Shown: positions 30,566 through 40,187 of the stretch, piece by piece
Position numbering within the stretch: the stretch's first letter is position 1
Layout: every line of letters starts with the position of its first letter
From: Dyella_B sp036746095
GTDB taxonomy: Bacteria > Pseudomonadota > Gammaproteobacteria > Xanthomonadales > Rhodanobacteraceae
Assembly (NCBI RefSeq): GCF_036746095.1
Contig: NZ_DAIOEU010000003.1
Location: 124,001 to 188,000, forward strand
Length of the DNA: 64,000 nucleotides
Direction: 5' to 3'
Program-made: the position numbers and the translations under genes
Notes under the pieces: generated by a model
The model's database searches: none
Told to the model about the DNA's origin: nothing
Seen by the model: the letters and a program-made list of their open reading frames with translations, nothing else

Positions 30566-31804
30566 TCAGAGTCGACGGAAAGCGAGCGTGCCGTTGGTCC
30601 CGCCGAAGCCGAACGAGTTGGAGATGGCAATGTCGATCTTCGCGTCGCGCGCGGTGTGCGGCACGAAATCCAGATCGCAGCCTTCGCCCGGCTCATCCAG
30701 GTTGATGGTGGGCGGCAGTACTTGGTCACGCATGGCGAGAATGCTGAAGATTGCCTCCACGCCGCCCGCGGCACCCAGCAGGTGGCCGGTAGTGGACTTG
30801 GTGGAGCTCATCGCCAGCTTGTAGGCGTGATCACCGAACACGCTCTTGGCCGCCAGCACTTCGCCCAGATCGCCTAGCGGGGTGGAGGTGCCATGCGCAT
30901 TGACGTACTGCACGTCAGTGGGATTGATGCCGCCATCGCGCAGGGCCGCTGCCATACAGCGCGCCGCACCCTCACCGCCCTCGCTGGGCGCGGTGATATG
31001 GTACGCATCGCCGCTCATGCCAAAGCCAACCAACTCGCAGTAGATGTTCGCACCGCGCGCCTTGGCCTGTTCGTATTCCTCCAACACCAGCACACCGGCA
31101 CCATCGGACAGCACGAAACCGTCGCGACTCTTGTCCCAAGGACGGCTCGCCTTGGTGGGCTCATCGTTGCGGGTGGACATGGCCTTGGCCGAGCAGAAGC
31201 CAGCCATGGCGGTACCCGTAGTGGCGAATTCCGCACCGCCGGCGATCATCACGTCGGCATCGCCATACTGGATCATGCGCGCGGCCAGGCCGATATTGTG
31301 CGTACCGGTGGTGCATGCCGTCACGCAGGCGATGTTCGGCCCCTTCAGGCCAAACATGATCGACAGATGGCCTGACACCATATTGATGATCGAGCTCGGC
31401 ACGAAGAACGGCGACACGCGGCGCGGCCCCTTTTCGTGCAGCTCGATGGATGTGTCTTCGATGGTGTTGAGGCCGCCGATGCCTGCCGCCACGGCCACGC
31501 CGATGCGTGGCGCGTTGGCTTCCGTCACTTCCAGGCCGGAGTCGCGCAGGGCTTGCGTACCCGCTGCGATGCCGTAGTGGATGAACGGATCCATCTTCTT
31601 GATTTCCTTCGGCGCGATCCATTGCGCAGGATCGAAATCGCGCACCTGCCCGGCGATGCGCGTGGCATATGCCGTCGCGTCGAAGTGCGTGACCGGGCCG
31701 ATGCCGCTAACGCCCTTGAGGATGTTGTTCCAGGCGGTGGCGATGTCGTTGCCAACCGGCGAAATGATGCCCATGCCGGTCACTACCACACGTCGTTTGC
31801 TCAT
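30566..31804 (-). CDS. fabF: 3-oxoacyl-ACP synthase II
   Basis: Condensing enzyme that elongates acyl-ACP with malonyl-ACP. 412 residues; nucleophile Cys164 in CVTACTTGTHN, with catalytic His in YVNAHGTSTPLGD (about 304) and TTGHLLGAAGGVE (about 341). The ATG 31802-31804 has AGGA upstream. It is separated from acpP by 364 bases holding an acpP terminator and a strong dyad, so it may be transcribed separately from acpP. The gene is followed closely by pabB. Confidence 0.98.
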   Translation of the reverse strand: MSKRRVVVTGMGIISPVGNDIATAWNNILKGVSGIGPVTHFDATAYATRIAGQVRDFDPAQWIAPKEIKKMDPFIHYGIAAGTQALRDSGLEVTEANAPRIGVAVAAGIGGLNTIEDTSIELHEKGPRRVSPFFVPSSIINMVSGHLSIMFGLKGPNIACVTACTTGTHNIGLAARMIQYGDADVMIAGGAEFATTGTAMAGFCSAKAMSTRNDEPTKASRPWDKSRDGFVLSDGAGVLVLEEYEQAKARGANIYCELVGFGMSGDAYHITAPSEGGEGAARCMAAALRDGGINPTDVQYVNAHGTSTPLGDLGEVLAAKSVFGDHAYKLAMSSTKSTTGHLLGAAGGVEAIFSILAMRDQVLPPTINLDEPGEGCDLDFVPHTARDAKIDIAISNSFGFGGTNGTLAFRRL

Positions 31805-31898
31805 GGATCGAATTCCTAGCTGGTTCGGGAAAGGTCAGCGTTTGGGGGCCGGTCGGACTTGAGTTGGCCGGGCTGCAAATCCGCCTGCGCGGTCCGTA

Positions 31899-31952
31899 TT
31901 TCCGTCGATGCTTGACCCATAGAACCACTATGGGTCTGCACATCGCCGAAAA
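31899..31952 (-). promoter_or_regulatory. Extended dyad in the fabF leader
   Basis: A perfect 9-bp inner stem (31914-31922 GACCCATAG with 31928-31936) closes a 5-base loop. It is extended by an internal loop, then CGATG/CATCG and further pairs between 31899-31910 and 31941-31952. The stem has no T-run, so it is not a standard terminator. It lies about 100 bases before the fabF start and could be a leader structure or an operator; the role is unknown. Confidence 0.5.
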
Positions 31953-32087
31953 CCTGGCCTCGTGCAGTCGAATTTTCGCCTCGACCACTCAAATCCGAAA
32001 GGCTCCTAGGCATCACTTTCCGGCTTATCGCGATGCATGCCGACCGCGCACACCATACGGGATCGGACGTTGCAAAATGCAGAAACG

Positions 32088-32112
32088 AAAACTGCGCCGA
32101 GATGGCGCAGCT
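32088..32112 (-). terminator. Terminator after acpP
   Basis: On the minus strand CTGCGCC (plus 32104-32110) pairs with GGCGCAG (32092-32098) around a 5-base loop, followed by TTTTCGTTT. It lies about 60 bases after the acpP stop, as often seen for this very highly expressed gene. Confidence 0.75.
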
Positions 32113-32168
32113 TCCGATATTCACGACGTGGTACATGGGACGACAGTGTATGCGCCCCGCCACGCAGA

Positions 32169-32408
32169 TCACTCCTTGGTGTGGGCCTTGATGTAATCGA
32201 CAGCCTGCTGCACGGTGGTGATCTTCTCGGCTTCCTCGTCGGGAATTTCGGTTTCGAATTCCTCTTCGAGCGCCATCACCAGCTCAACCGTGTCCAGCGA
32301 ATCCGCGCCCAGATCGTCTACGAACGAAGAGTTCGGTTGGACCTCATCTTCTTTCACGCCAAGCTGCTCGACGACGATTTTCTTGACGCGTTCTTCGATG
32401 GTGCTCAT
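32169..32408 (-). CDS. acpP: Acyl carrier protein
   Basis: Carries growing fatty acyl chains on a 4'-phosphopantetheine arm. The ATG at 32406-32408 (MSTIEERVKKIVVEQLGVKE) has GGGAGG 12 bases upstream and gives 79 residues. The attachment site is Ser37 in DDLGADSLDTVELVMALE. The frame is open upstream through the promoter region, but this is not coding. It lies between fabG and fabF and has its own candidate promoter and terminator. Confidence 0.99.
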   Translation of the reverse strand: MSTIEERVKKIVVEQLGVKEDEVQPNSSFVDDLGADSLDTVELVMALEEEFETEIPDEEAEKITTVQQAVDYIKAHTKE

Positions 32409-32472
32409 GTTGCCTTTGCCTCCCAAGGGGAAATTAGTCCGTTTGCCGGATTCCGCCGGCAAAGTCTGCGGC

Positions 32473-32502
32473 ATTGTAGTGGCTAAGCCGCGAAGCCGCC
32501 AA
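32473..32502 (-). promoter_or_regulatory. Putative promoter of acpP
   Basis: On the minus strand TTGGCG (32497-32502) and TACAAT (32473-32478) are 18 bases apart, about 65 bases before the acpP start. This fits the 288-base gap after fabG and the separate high expression typical of acpP. Confidence 0.5.
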
Positions 32503-32696
32503 TTATGCCAGGAATACAAGCCGCCGCGGGTTTCACACGGCGCGAAACCGCGATTGTCACCCAAAACGGCCCCCGTGACGACTTTTTGTTGCGGATGATT
32601 TCGGCCCGTAACCAATTTCAAACGGGATGAGCCACGACACAGCTCAAGCTTGAGCCGGTCGCGCCCTTTTCAAGCCAGGCCTTTCGGCTCAACCGC

Positions 32697-33437
32697 TTAC
32701 GGCATGTACATGCCGCCATTCACATGCAATGTCTCGCCAGTGATGTACGCCGCCGCCGGCGATGCCAGGAAGCCCACTGCCTTGGCAATGTCGCTGGCTT
32801 CGCCAAACCGGCCCAGCGCAATCTGGCCCAGCAGGGCTTGCTTGGACTCTTCCGGCAGGCCCCGGGTCATGTCGGTATCGATGAAGCCCGGAGCCACCAC
32901 GTTGACGGTGATGCTGCGCGAACCGATTTCGCGAGCCAGCGATTTGGAGAACGCAATGATGCCGGCCTTGGCCGCCGCATAGTTGGCCTGGCCAGGATTA
33001 CCGGTAAGACCGATCACCGAAGCGATCGAAATGATGCGGCCCTTGCGCGCCTTCATCATGCCGCGCATCACCGCCTTGGACAGGCGATAGACCGATGTGA
33101 GATTGGTGTCGAGAACGGCCTGCCAGTCTTCATCGCGCATGCGCAGCAGCAGCTGGTCGCGCGTGATGCCCGCATTGTTGACCAGGATCGATACGGCGCC
33201 GTGCTGCTTGGCGATATCGTCAATCAGCGCCTCCACCGAGGTGGCATCCGTGACGTTCAATACACGTCCATGGCCGCCATGCGGAGCCAGCCGTTCGCCG
33301 ATGGCGGCGGCGCCGGCTTCACTGGTGGCCGTGCCGATCACGGTGGCGCCCATGGCAGCAAGTTCGTCGGCGATCGCCGCGCCAATGCCGCGACTGGCGC
33401 CCGTAACCAGTGCAATTTCACCCTGCAGTGTGCTCAT
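32697..33437 (-). CDS. fabG: 3-oxoacyl-ACP reductase
   Basis: NADPH-dependent short-chain dehydrogenase for the first reduction in fatty acid elongation. The ATG 33435-33437 (MSTLQGEIALVTGASRGIG) gives 246 residues. The cofactor motif GASRGIG spans 13-19, with NNAG at 87-90 and the catalytic Ser140, Tyr153 and Lys157 in SIASVIGLTGNPGQANYAAAK. C-terminal HVNGGMYMP is typical. It follows fabD by 43 bases and precedes acpP. Confidence 0.98.
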   Translation of the reverse strand: MSTLQGEIALVTGASRGIGAAIADELAAMGATVIGTATSEAGAAAIGERLAPHGGHGRVLNVTDATSVEALIDDIAKQHGAVSILVNNAGITRDQLLLRMRDEDWQAVLDTNLTSVYRLSKAVMRGMMKARKGRIISIASVIGLTGNPGQANYAAAKAGIIAFSKSLAREIGSRSITVNVVAPGFIDTDMTRGLPEESKQALLGQIALGRFGEASDIAKAVGFLASPAAAYITGETLHVNGGMYMP

Positions 33438-33480
33438 GCTTGTGTCCTTCGGTGAGGCGTGATTCGAAGAAGAGAAAACG

Positions 33481-34428
33481 TCAGGCCCACTCGCTGCGCA
33501 CGGCATCGAGATCGGCAGGCGTACCCATGGCGCGAGCTTCCACGCTCTTGTCGATGCGCTTGATCAGCCCGGTCAGCACCTTGCCTGGACCGCATTCGGC
33601 AAGCTGCGTGACGCCGCCGGCTATCAGCGCCTGCACGCATTCGGTCCAGCGCACCGGCAGGTAAAGCTGGCGTTGCAAGGCGCCGCGAATATCTTCCACG
33701 GAGGCGTAGCTGCGTGCTTCCGCATTTTGCACCACCGAAATCGCCGGTGTGTGCCACGCGATGGATGCCATGCGCTCACCCAGCTTGTCGGCGGCCTCGC
33801 GCATCAGCGCGGTATGCGAGGGGACGGATACCGCCAGCTTCACCGCTTTTTTGACGCCTTGCTCGGCGAGCTTCGCCAGCGCGCGATCGACGGCTTCGGC
33901 GTTGCCGGCAATCACCAGCTGGCCGGGCGAGTTGTAGTTGGCCGGCGCCACCACCTGCCCTTGCGCAACTTCTTCGCACACCGCAGCGATTTGCGCATCG
34001 TCGCCGCCAAGAATCGCAGCCATCGCGCCCACGCCGGGCGGCACTGCGGCTTGCATCAAACGACCACGTTCGGCCACCAGCGCTGCTGCGTCGTGCAATG
34101 ACAAAGCGCCCGCACAAACCAGCGCGCTGTATTCGCCAAGACTGTGACCGGACAACTGCGACGGCTGTGCACCGCCCAGTTTCTGCCACACGCGCCACAC
34201 CGCCACGCTGGCCGCGAGCAAGGCCGGCTGCGTGTTCTCGGTGCGGTTGAGTTGATCCTCCGGCCCTTGTTGGCTGAGCGCCCACAGATCAATGCCGGCG
34301 CCTTGAGAAGCTTCGTCGAACGTGGCTTTCACTTCGCCATGGGCCGCGGCCAGTTCGGCCAGCATTCCGACCGACTGCGAACCCTGGCCGGGAAAAACGA
34401 AAGCGAGCGATGCGGACGATCGGGTCAT
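33481..34428 (-). CDS. fabD: Malonyl-CoA:ACP transacylase
   Basis: Transfers malonyl groups from CoA to ACP. 315 residues from ATG 34426-34428 (MTRSSASLAFVFPGQGSQSV); a TTG four codons upstream is less likely. The active-site Ser96 is in LSGHSLGEYSALV, with GQGSQ at 14-18, the catalytic His in VSVPSHTALM, and QLAECGPGKVLTGLI near the C-terminus. The ribosome binding site is weak. 110 bases separate it from fabH. Confidence 0.97.
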   Translation of the reverse strand: MTRSSASLAFVFPGQGSQSVGMLAELAAAHGEVKATFDEASQGAGIDLWALSQQGPEDQLNRTENTQPALLAASVAVWRVWQKLGGAQPSQLSGHSLGEYSALVCAGALSLHDAAALVAERGRLMQAAVPPGVGAMAAILGGDDAQIAAVCEEVAQGQVVAPANYNSPGQLVIAGNAEAVDRALAKLAEQGVKKAVKLAVSVPSHTALMREAADKLGERMASIAWHTPAISVVQNAEARSYASVEDIRGALQRQLYLPVRWTECVQALIAGGVTQLAECGPGKVLTGLIKRIDKSVEARAMGTPADLDAVRSEWA

Positions 34429-34538
34429 GAACAGGCGCAATCCATCAGGAAAAACGAAATGGTGCCATCAATGCACGACGTACGCAGCCGTATTCGGCTG
34501 CGTGTGCAGATAGGCAACGCAGTTTTGCTTTGCTCGGA

Positions 34539-35516
34539 TCAGTAGCGCAACAAGGCCGAGGCCCAGGTAAATCCGCCACCGAAGGCCTCCAGCAACAGGT
34601 TCTGTCCACGCCGTACCTTGCCCGAGCGCACCGCGAAATCCAATGCAAGCGGCACGGAGCCGGCAGAGGTATTGGCATGCTTGTCGACGGTGACGATCAC
34701 CTGCTCCATCGACATGTTCAAACGCTTTGCCGTGGCTTCGATGATGCGCAAATTGGCTTGATGCGGAATCAGCCAATCCAGTTGCGATGCCTCCATGCCG
34801 GCGGCAGTGAGCGTTTCCTCGACCAGCGAATCGAGCGTCTTCACCGCAACCTTGAACACTTCACGTCCGGCCATGCGGATGCGCACGCCATGGTTGGGTT
34901 CGTCATCCTTGAAACCGACGGACACGCCGACCGGATTCCAGAGCAACTCTTTGTAGCCGCCATCGGCATGCAGGCAGGTGGCGTAAATACCGGGTTCACT
35001 GGCGGCTTCCAACACCACGGCGCCGGCACCATCACCGAACAGCACGCAGGTTTCGCGCTCTTCCCAGTGCACCATGCGCGTCAGCGTTTCGGCGCCGATC
35101 ACCAGCACTTTCTTCGACTGGCAGCTACGGATGAACTTGTCCGCAATGCCCAGGGCGTAAACGAAACCGGAGCATGCGGCATTCACGTCGAACGCCGCGC
35201 AACCGTTGGCGCCAAGGCGATGCTGCACCAGGCATGCGGTGGAAGGGAAAATGATGTCGGGCGTGGTGGTGCCCAGCACGATCAGATCGAGTTCGGATGC
35301 CTTGACGCCAGCCGCATCGAGCGCGCGTTGCGCGGCCAGCGTGGACAAATCTCCCGTGGTTTCCCCATCGGCAGCGACGTGGCGCTGGCGAATGCCGGTG
35401 CGTTCGCGAATCCATTCGTCGCTGGTGTCGACGAACTTTTCGAGATCGGCATTGGTAAGAACACGCTCCGGCAAGGCGCTGCCGGTGCCGACGATGCGGG
35501 AATAGATCTGGGTCAT
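34539..35516 (-). CDS. fabH: 3-oxoacyl-ACP synthase III
   Basis: Starts fatty acid synthesis by condensing acetyl-CoA with malonyl-ACP. 325 residues; Cys115 in VNAACSGFVYAL, His in WLIPHQANLRII (about 252) and Asn in KHANTSAGSVP (about 282) form the triad. Full length, ATG 35514-35516. In many gammaproteobacteria plsX stands between rpmF and fabH; here fabH follows rpmF directly with a 181-base gap containing two hairpins. Confidence 0.98.
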   Translation of the reverse strand: MTQIYSRIVGTGSALPERVLTNADLEKFVDTSDEWIRERTGIRQRHVAADGETTGDLSTLAAQRALDAAGVKASELDLIVLGTTTPDIIFPSTACLVQHRLGANGCAAFDVNAACSGFVYALGIADKFIRSCQSKKVLVIGAETLTRMVHWEERETCVLFGDGAGAVVLEAASEPGIYATCLHADGGYKELLWNPVGVSVGFKDDEPNHGVRIRMAGREVFKVAVKTLDSLVEETLTAAGMEASQLDWLIPHQANLRIIEATAKRLNMSMEQVIVTVDKHANTSAGSVPLALDFAVRSGKVRRGQNLLLEAFGGGFTWASALLRY

Positions 35517-35640
35517 TGAATATCCATCAGCGGGCGAAGGTGCCTGATGTCACCCACTTTGCACGGTGACCCGAACACCCAGACCCGCAACGTTACGTTG
35601 CCGTGGGAACCCATTCAATAGGCACGCCGGCGTAGCAGAA

Positions 35641-35692
35641 CGCAAAGCGGCGCGTTGCCGCGCCGCTTTGCGAACGAAACCAACAGGTTTCG
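35641..35692 (-). terminator. Tandem hairpins between rpmF and fabH
   Basis: On the minus strand the rpmF stop is followed by CGAAACC/GGTTTCG (plus 35675-35681 and 35686-35692, loop of four), then a perfect 14-bp stem (plus 35641-35654 CGCAAAGCGGCGCG with 35659-35672, loop TTGC). The T-tract afterwards is poor (TTCTGCT). They may partially terminate or stabilise the rpmF mRNA end. Confidence 0.5.
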
Positions 35693-35697
35693 ACCGA

Positions 35698-35892
35698 TCA
35701 GTCTTCGTCGACCACCGCGGTGTTGGTGTCGATCACCTTCTTGCCGCGGTAGTAGCCATCGGCGGTCACGTGGTGACGACGATGCACTTCGCCGCTGGTC
35801 TGGTCGGTGGCCAACTGCACGGTGCTCAGCTTGTCGTGCGAGCGACGCATGCCGCGGGTGGACGGGGTCTTGCGGCTCTTTTGAACGGCCAT
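35698..35892 (-). CDS. rpmF: 50S ribosomal protein L32
   Basis: 64-residue large-subunit protein starting MAVQKSRKTPSTRGMRRSHD. The zinc-finger Cys residues of some L32 proteins are absent, so this is the C-minus type. It lies 19 bases after yceD, the usual yceD-rpmF pair that leads into the fab cluster. Length and the HRRHHVTADGYYRGKKV segment are normal. Confidence 0.97.
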   Translation of the reverse strand: MAVQKSRKTPSTRGMRRSHDKLSTVQLATDQTSGEVHRRHHVTADGYYRGKKVIDTNTAVVDED

Positions 35893-35911
35893 GGTGGTTT
35901 CTCCAGCTAAA

Positions 35912-36430
35912 TCATTTGTTCTTGAGTTCGCGCAACACCGCGAACGGGTTATCGGGACGCTCTTCGGCAGGAATCGCTTCCGCCGGCGGGCGTGTGACTT
36001 CTTCAGGCAATGCAGCGTCCGGATTGACCGGTATCAGCGGCAGCGCCAACAACAGTTCGTCCTCGATCACATCGATCGGATTCAGCTTGCCGTCCTCGGC
36101 GACCAGCAAGGGTTCGACCCCTGAGGGAAGCCCGGCCTCCTCCTGCTCCGTACGGATCAGGCCCAGACGGCTATCCACCGCAATGGGCATGACGAACGGA
36201 TCGAGCGTACGCTGGCAGACCAGCCACAAGGGCGCCTGGACGCGAACTTCGACGTAGGCGGTGCCGAACTCGTCCCGACCGAAGTCGAGCTGGTACTGGG
36301 CCAAACCTGCATCATCCGCCAGCGCCTCGCTGAGGCGAGGCATTGCGGCGATGGGCAGTGACCCCTGGAACGAACGCCGCGCGGAAACCATGCGCCAAGC
36401 GTCCACGGACTCTGGCAGTGTCGCGGACAT
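35912..36430 (-). CDS. yceD: YceD (DUF177) family 23S rRNA accumulation protein
   Basis: Family needed in plants and bacteria for normal 23S rRNA accumulation; molecular role unclear. The ATG 36428-36430 (MSATLPESVDAWRMVSARRSF) gives 172 residues; the frame is open 18 codons further but without similarity. The QYQLDFGRDEFGTAYVEVRV and LWLVCQRTLDPF segments, including one of the conserved Cys, and the acidic VIEDELLLALPLIP stretch fit DUF177. Divergent from the plus-strand maf pair. Confidence 0.9.
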   Translation of the reverse strand: MSATLPESVDAWRMVSARRSFQGSLPIAAMPRLSEALADDAGLAQYQLDFGRDEFGTAYVEVRVQAPLWLVCQRTLDPFVMPIAVDSRLGLIRTEQEEAGLPSGVEPLLVAEDGKLNPIDVIEDELLLALPLIPVNPDAALPEEVTRPPAEAIPAEERPDNPFAVLRELKNK

Positions 36431-36563
36431 AACCGGGAAATAGTAAGTTTCCCCGGAGGTTAAGTCAACCGCGCAAGCCATCACATCGCCCGACTGCGTG
36501 CTTTGCCTGAACCGAACGCATGCGGCAGACTGCGCGCATCCTAAGCCCTACGCCGGCCCTCCC

Positions 36564-37016
36564 TTGGACACTTCCCTCACGATCGGATTGATCGCTCTGT
36601 TCATTCTGGTGGCCGTCGCCCTCGTCGGCACCTTTCTGCTGCGCCGGCTGAACCGGCGCAACGCCAGCCTCAGGCGCCTGCTCGAGCTTGCCGATCGAGT
36701 CGAGGCCGATCTCAAATCCTGCCGGGCCAAACTCAAGCAGGCCCACGCGGTGATGTCGACGAACCCTGATCTCCCAGCCGCCAGTGAGCAGGAAGCCGCC
36801 AACGCGGTGGACGCCGGCCTGCGTGCCTTGCTGCAGCAGCGCATCTGGATCCGCGACCATGCCCCCACCGCCAGCCTGAGAGAACTGGACGCCGCCGCGC
36901 AGGCCATGGGCCAGACCCGCGATCGGCTCCGCCCGCTGCTGCAGGCCCTCGGCGAGGCACAGGACGAGCTGGACAGCGCCATGCGCGAACACATCCGCCA
37001 GGACTCGCATTCATGA
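36564..37016 (+). CDS. Hypothetical single-pass membrane protein with coiled coil
   Basis: Not recognised. From a TTG at 36564-36566 it gives 150 residues: MDTSLTIGLIALFILVAVAL, one strong membrane helix at about 5-25, then a basic RRLNRRNASLRRLLELADR segment and a mostly helical cytoplasmic part rich in Ala, Leu, Arg and Gln. The open frame extends 22 codons further upstream, but no ATG with a ribosome binding site was found, so the start is uncertain. It overlaps maf by four bases (ATGA) and is probably co-translated with it. Confidence 0.6.
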   Translation: MDTSLTIGLIALFILVAVALVGTFLLRRLNRRNASLRRLLELADRVEADLKSCRAKLKQAHAVMSTNPDLPAASEQEAANAVDAGLRALLQQRIWIRDHAPTASLRELDAAAQAMGQTRDRLRPLLQALGEAQDELDSAMREHIRQDSHS

Positions 37017-37600
37017 GCCACCAGCGACGGCTGGTGCTCGGCTCCACTTCCCGCTACCGCGCCGGCTTGCTTGGACGACTGGGCCTGCCCTTCGAACAGC
37101 GGGCACCGGGCACGTCTGAAACCGAACTGCCCGGAGAAGCGCCAGCCGCACGCGCCATGCGGCTGGCCATCGCCAAAGCCACGGACGCGGGCAACGGCTT
37201 GACCGATGCCCTGGTCATCGGCTCGGATCAAGTTGCTGAACTCGGGGGCCTGCTACTGGAAAAGCCCGGCTCCGTAGAGCGTGCGCATGCGCAATTGGGC
37301 AGTTGCTCCGGCCACATCGTTTCCTTTCACACGGCGCTATGCGTGCTCGATACCGCCAACGCACAGCAACGCACGCATCTCGATCTCACGCGCGTGCATT
37401 TTCGCGTGCTGCCATCTAAAGAAATCAGCCGTTACATCGAGCGCGAGCAGCCATTGGATTGCGCCGGAAGTTTCAAATGCGAAGGACTCGGCATCAGCTT
37501 GTTCGAGCGCATTGAGAACGACGATCCAACCGCATTGATCGGCTTGCCGTTGATGGCGCTAGCGAGACTATTGCGCGAAGCTGGCCTTGATGTGCCGTAG
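37013..37600 (+). CDS. yceF: Maf/YceF-like nucleotide pyrophosphatase
   Basis: Nucleoside triphosphate pyrophosphatase of the Maf family. 195 residues; LVLGSTSRYRAGLL at the N-terminus, the acidic SDQVAELGG motif (Asp72), SGHIVSFHTALCV and SFKCEGLGISLFERI are present. The YceF subgroup in E. coli favours m7GTP, and yceF there is divergent from yceD-rpmF exactly as here. Substrate assignment is by analogy. It overlaps the upstream membrane protein by four bases; a small hairpin at 37609-37630 follows. Confidence 0.9.
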   Translation: MSHQRRLVLGSTSRYRAGLLGRLGLPFEQRAPGTSETELPGEAPAARAMRLAIAKATDAGNGLTDALVIGSDQVAELGGLLLEKPGSVERAHAQLGSCSGHIVSFHTALCVLDTANAQQRTHLDLTRVHFRVLPSKEISRYIEREQPLDCAGSFKCEGLGISLFERIENDDPTALIGLPLMALARLLREAGLDVP

Positions 37601-37608
37601 CACCTCCA

Positions 37609-37630
37609 TAGGTTGGGGAAATCCAGCCTA
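37609..37630. repeat. Short palindrome between convergent genes
   Basis: TAGGTTGG (37609-37616) pairs with CCAGCCTA (37623-37630) with one wobble. It lies between the maf stop and the convergent glycosyltransferase stop and resembles the elements at 3637-3696 and 54389-54417. It may serve as a terminator for both genes. Confidence 0.5.
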
Positions 37631-39239
37631 CAAGTCCGAAGCGTAGGCCTTCCATGCCACGCAATCACCCGCATGGGTTGCATGCATAGCATGCGCAACC
37701 TGTCCGCGATAAAACGCAACACGCTTGCGCCCATCCAGCAGACTCAGACGCTGCACGAACCGCAAGTCATCGATACGCGCACATAGCGAATCCAGCCATG
37801 CCTCACGCTCGCGTCCGCGTGCAGCGTTTTCATCGACCACCAGCAGCATCGAAGCACCAGCATGTTCGCGGCGAAGCGCGGTTTCATCCATCGCCCATAT
37901 CGCAAGCTGCGGCGCGCGTCCGTATTTCACGTTGAGCGGATGGTCGAGTGTGTAGATCTCGCGCTTGCCGTCGAACTGAAAATCCAGCTCGGCAGCCATC
38001 ATGAAATTGTCTGCGACCAGCAAGGCCGGTTGCAGCATGATCTGCTGCCGGGCGACGCTGGCGCTTTCATGCCAACCGACGAAAGCCGTCGGCACGATAC
38101 GGGCAGCACCCGTTGTCTTTGCCGCATCTGGAAACGCAGTCAGTCCCAGGCAAATCAATCCTGCCGCTTGCACCAGCAGCGCAAGCAGCGCTCCCCATAT
38201 CGCCACCACGCGCCAAGCGCGACTACCTGTCGATCGATCCAGCAGCGCCGGCAAGGCCGCCAGCAAAGGCAAATAACCTGGCAACGGCCAATGCACACGA
38301 AAACGTTCGTTGTCGGCAACCAATCCGGCCACGAAATAAACAACGATGAAAGTGAGCGACAACCACGCCAGCACATCCCACGGAGCGCCTTCACGACGCC
38401 GACGCCAGCATTGCCACGCGGCCCATAGCAAACATGCATACAACAGCGGCGTACACGTCACCGCCTGCTCCAGCGGCTGCACCAGCGCATCGGCGTGGAA
38501 ACGCCACGGATTGCGCTCGATCAACTGAAAGGCAATACCGGCGCCGTGCTGCTGCCAATTGGATATCAGCAAGGGCACCAGGCCCAGCGCTCCAATGAAC
38601 ATCGCCAACCAGAAACCCTCTCGCCGCCATTGCATGCGTCCACGCGGCGTCAACAACATCAACAGCAGGCCAGCGAGCATGTACATGGCCGCGCGATAGT
38701 GGCTCATCCAACAACATGCGAGGGCCATGCCCAATAGCAGCCAATCGCGCCATCGATTCTCATCCATCCCACGCAGCAGCGCATACATGGCAACGAGTCC
38801 CGCAACGGTAAGCGGTACGTCGGGCATCGCCATCACGCCCAGGCTGCCGGCCAACGGCAGGCATAGGCACAGCAAGCCAGCCTGCCAACCAGTCCGCGCA
38901 CCGAAGGCACGACGGCCGCACAACACCAGCAGCCATGGCAACGCACCGCCCAACAACAGAAACGGCCAGCGCATGCCCAGAAGTCCATGCCCCGCCACGC
39001 TCTCACCCAGGCGGATCAGCCAGGCCGTCAACGGCGGCAGATCGCTGTAGCCCCAGGCAAGGTGGCGGCTTTCTTCCCAGTAGAACGCTTCGTCCCCGAA
39101 CGGCTGGACGCTCAGGACAAGCAGCAGCTTCACCACCGACAGAGCAAGGAACACTGTGACGAAAGCCGCTCGCCAGCGCGCGATACTGGCGACTACACTG
39201 GCATCGCCTTCCCCATCTGTCCTCGGTTCCCGCAAACCC

Positions 39240-39241
<2 letters not shown>
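37628..39241 (-). CDS. ArnT/GT83-like membrane glycosyltransferase
   Basis: Polytopic lipid-carrier-dependent glycosyltransferase (GT-C fold). About 537 residues from the ATG at 39239-39241; in-frame starts at 39250 and 39253 are possible. The first periplasmic loop carries the acidic pair in QPFGDEAFYWEESRHLAWGYSDLPP, followed by about ten membrane helices and a soluble C-terminal domain (about 400-537). ArnT itself adds 4-amino-arabinose to lipid A, but no arn genes are nearby, so the sugar and acceptor are unknown. Divergent from moxR, with overlapping start codons. Confidence 0.82.
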
Positions 39242-40181
<940 letters not shown>

Positions 40182-40187
40182 GGAAAC

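Larger units (their letters stand above)
31805..32168. other. Gene-free leader region between acpP and fabF
   Basis: 364 bases without a supportable gene. It contains the acpP terminator at 32088-32112 and an extended imperfect stem at 31899-31952. No convincing promoter for fabF was found by eye in the remaining sequence. Confidence 0.6.

Noticed and set aside
32642..32655. 14-base perfect palindrome GCTCAAGCTTGAGC after fabG
   Set aside because: It has no loop or T-run and no matching operator elsewhere in the window; left as a possible chance palindrome.
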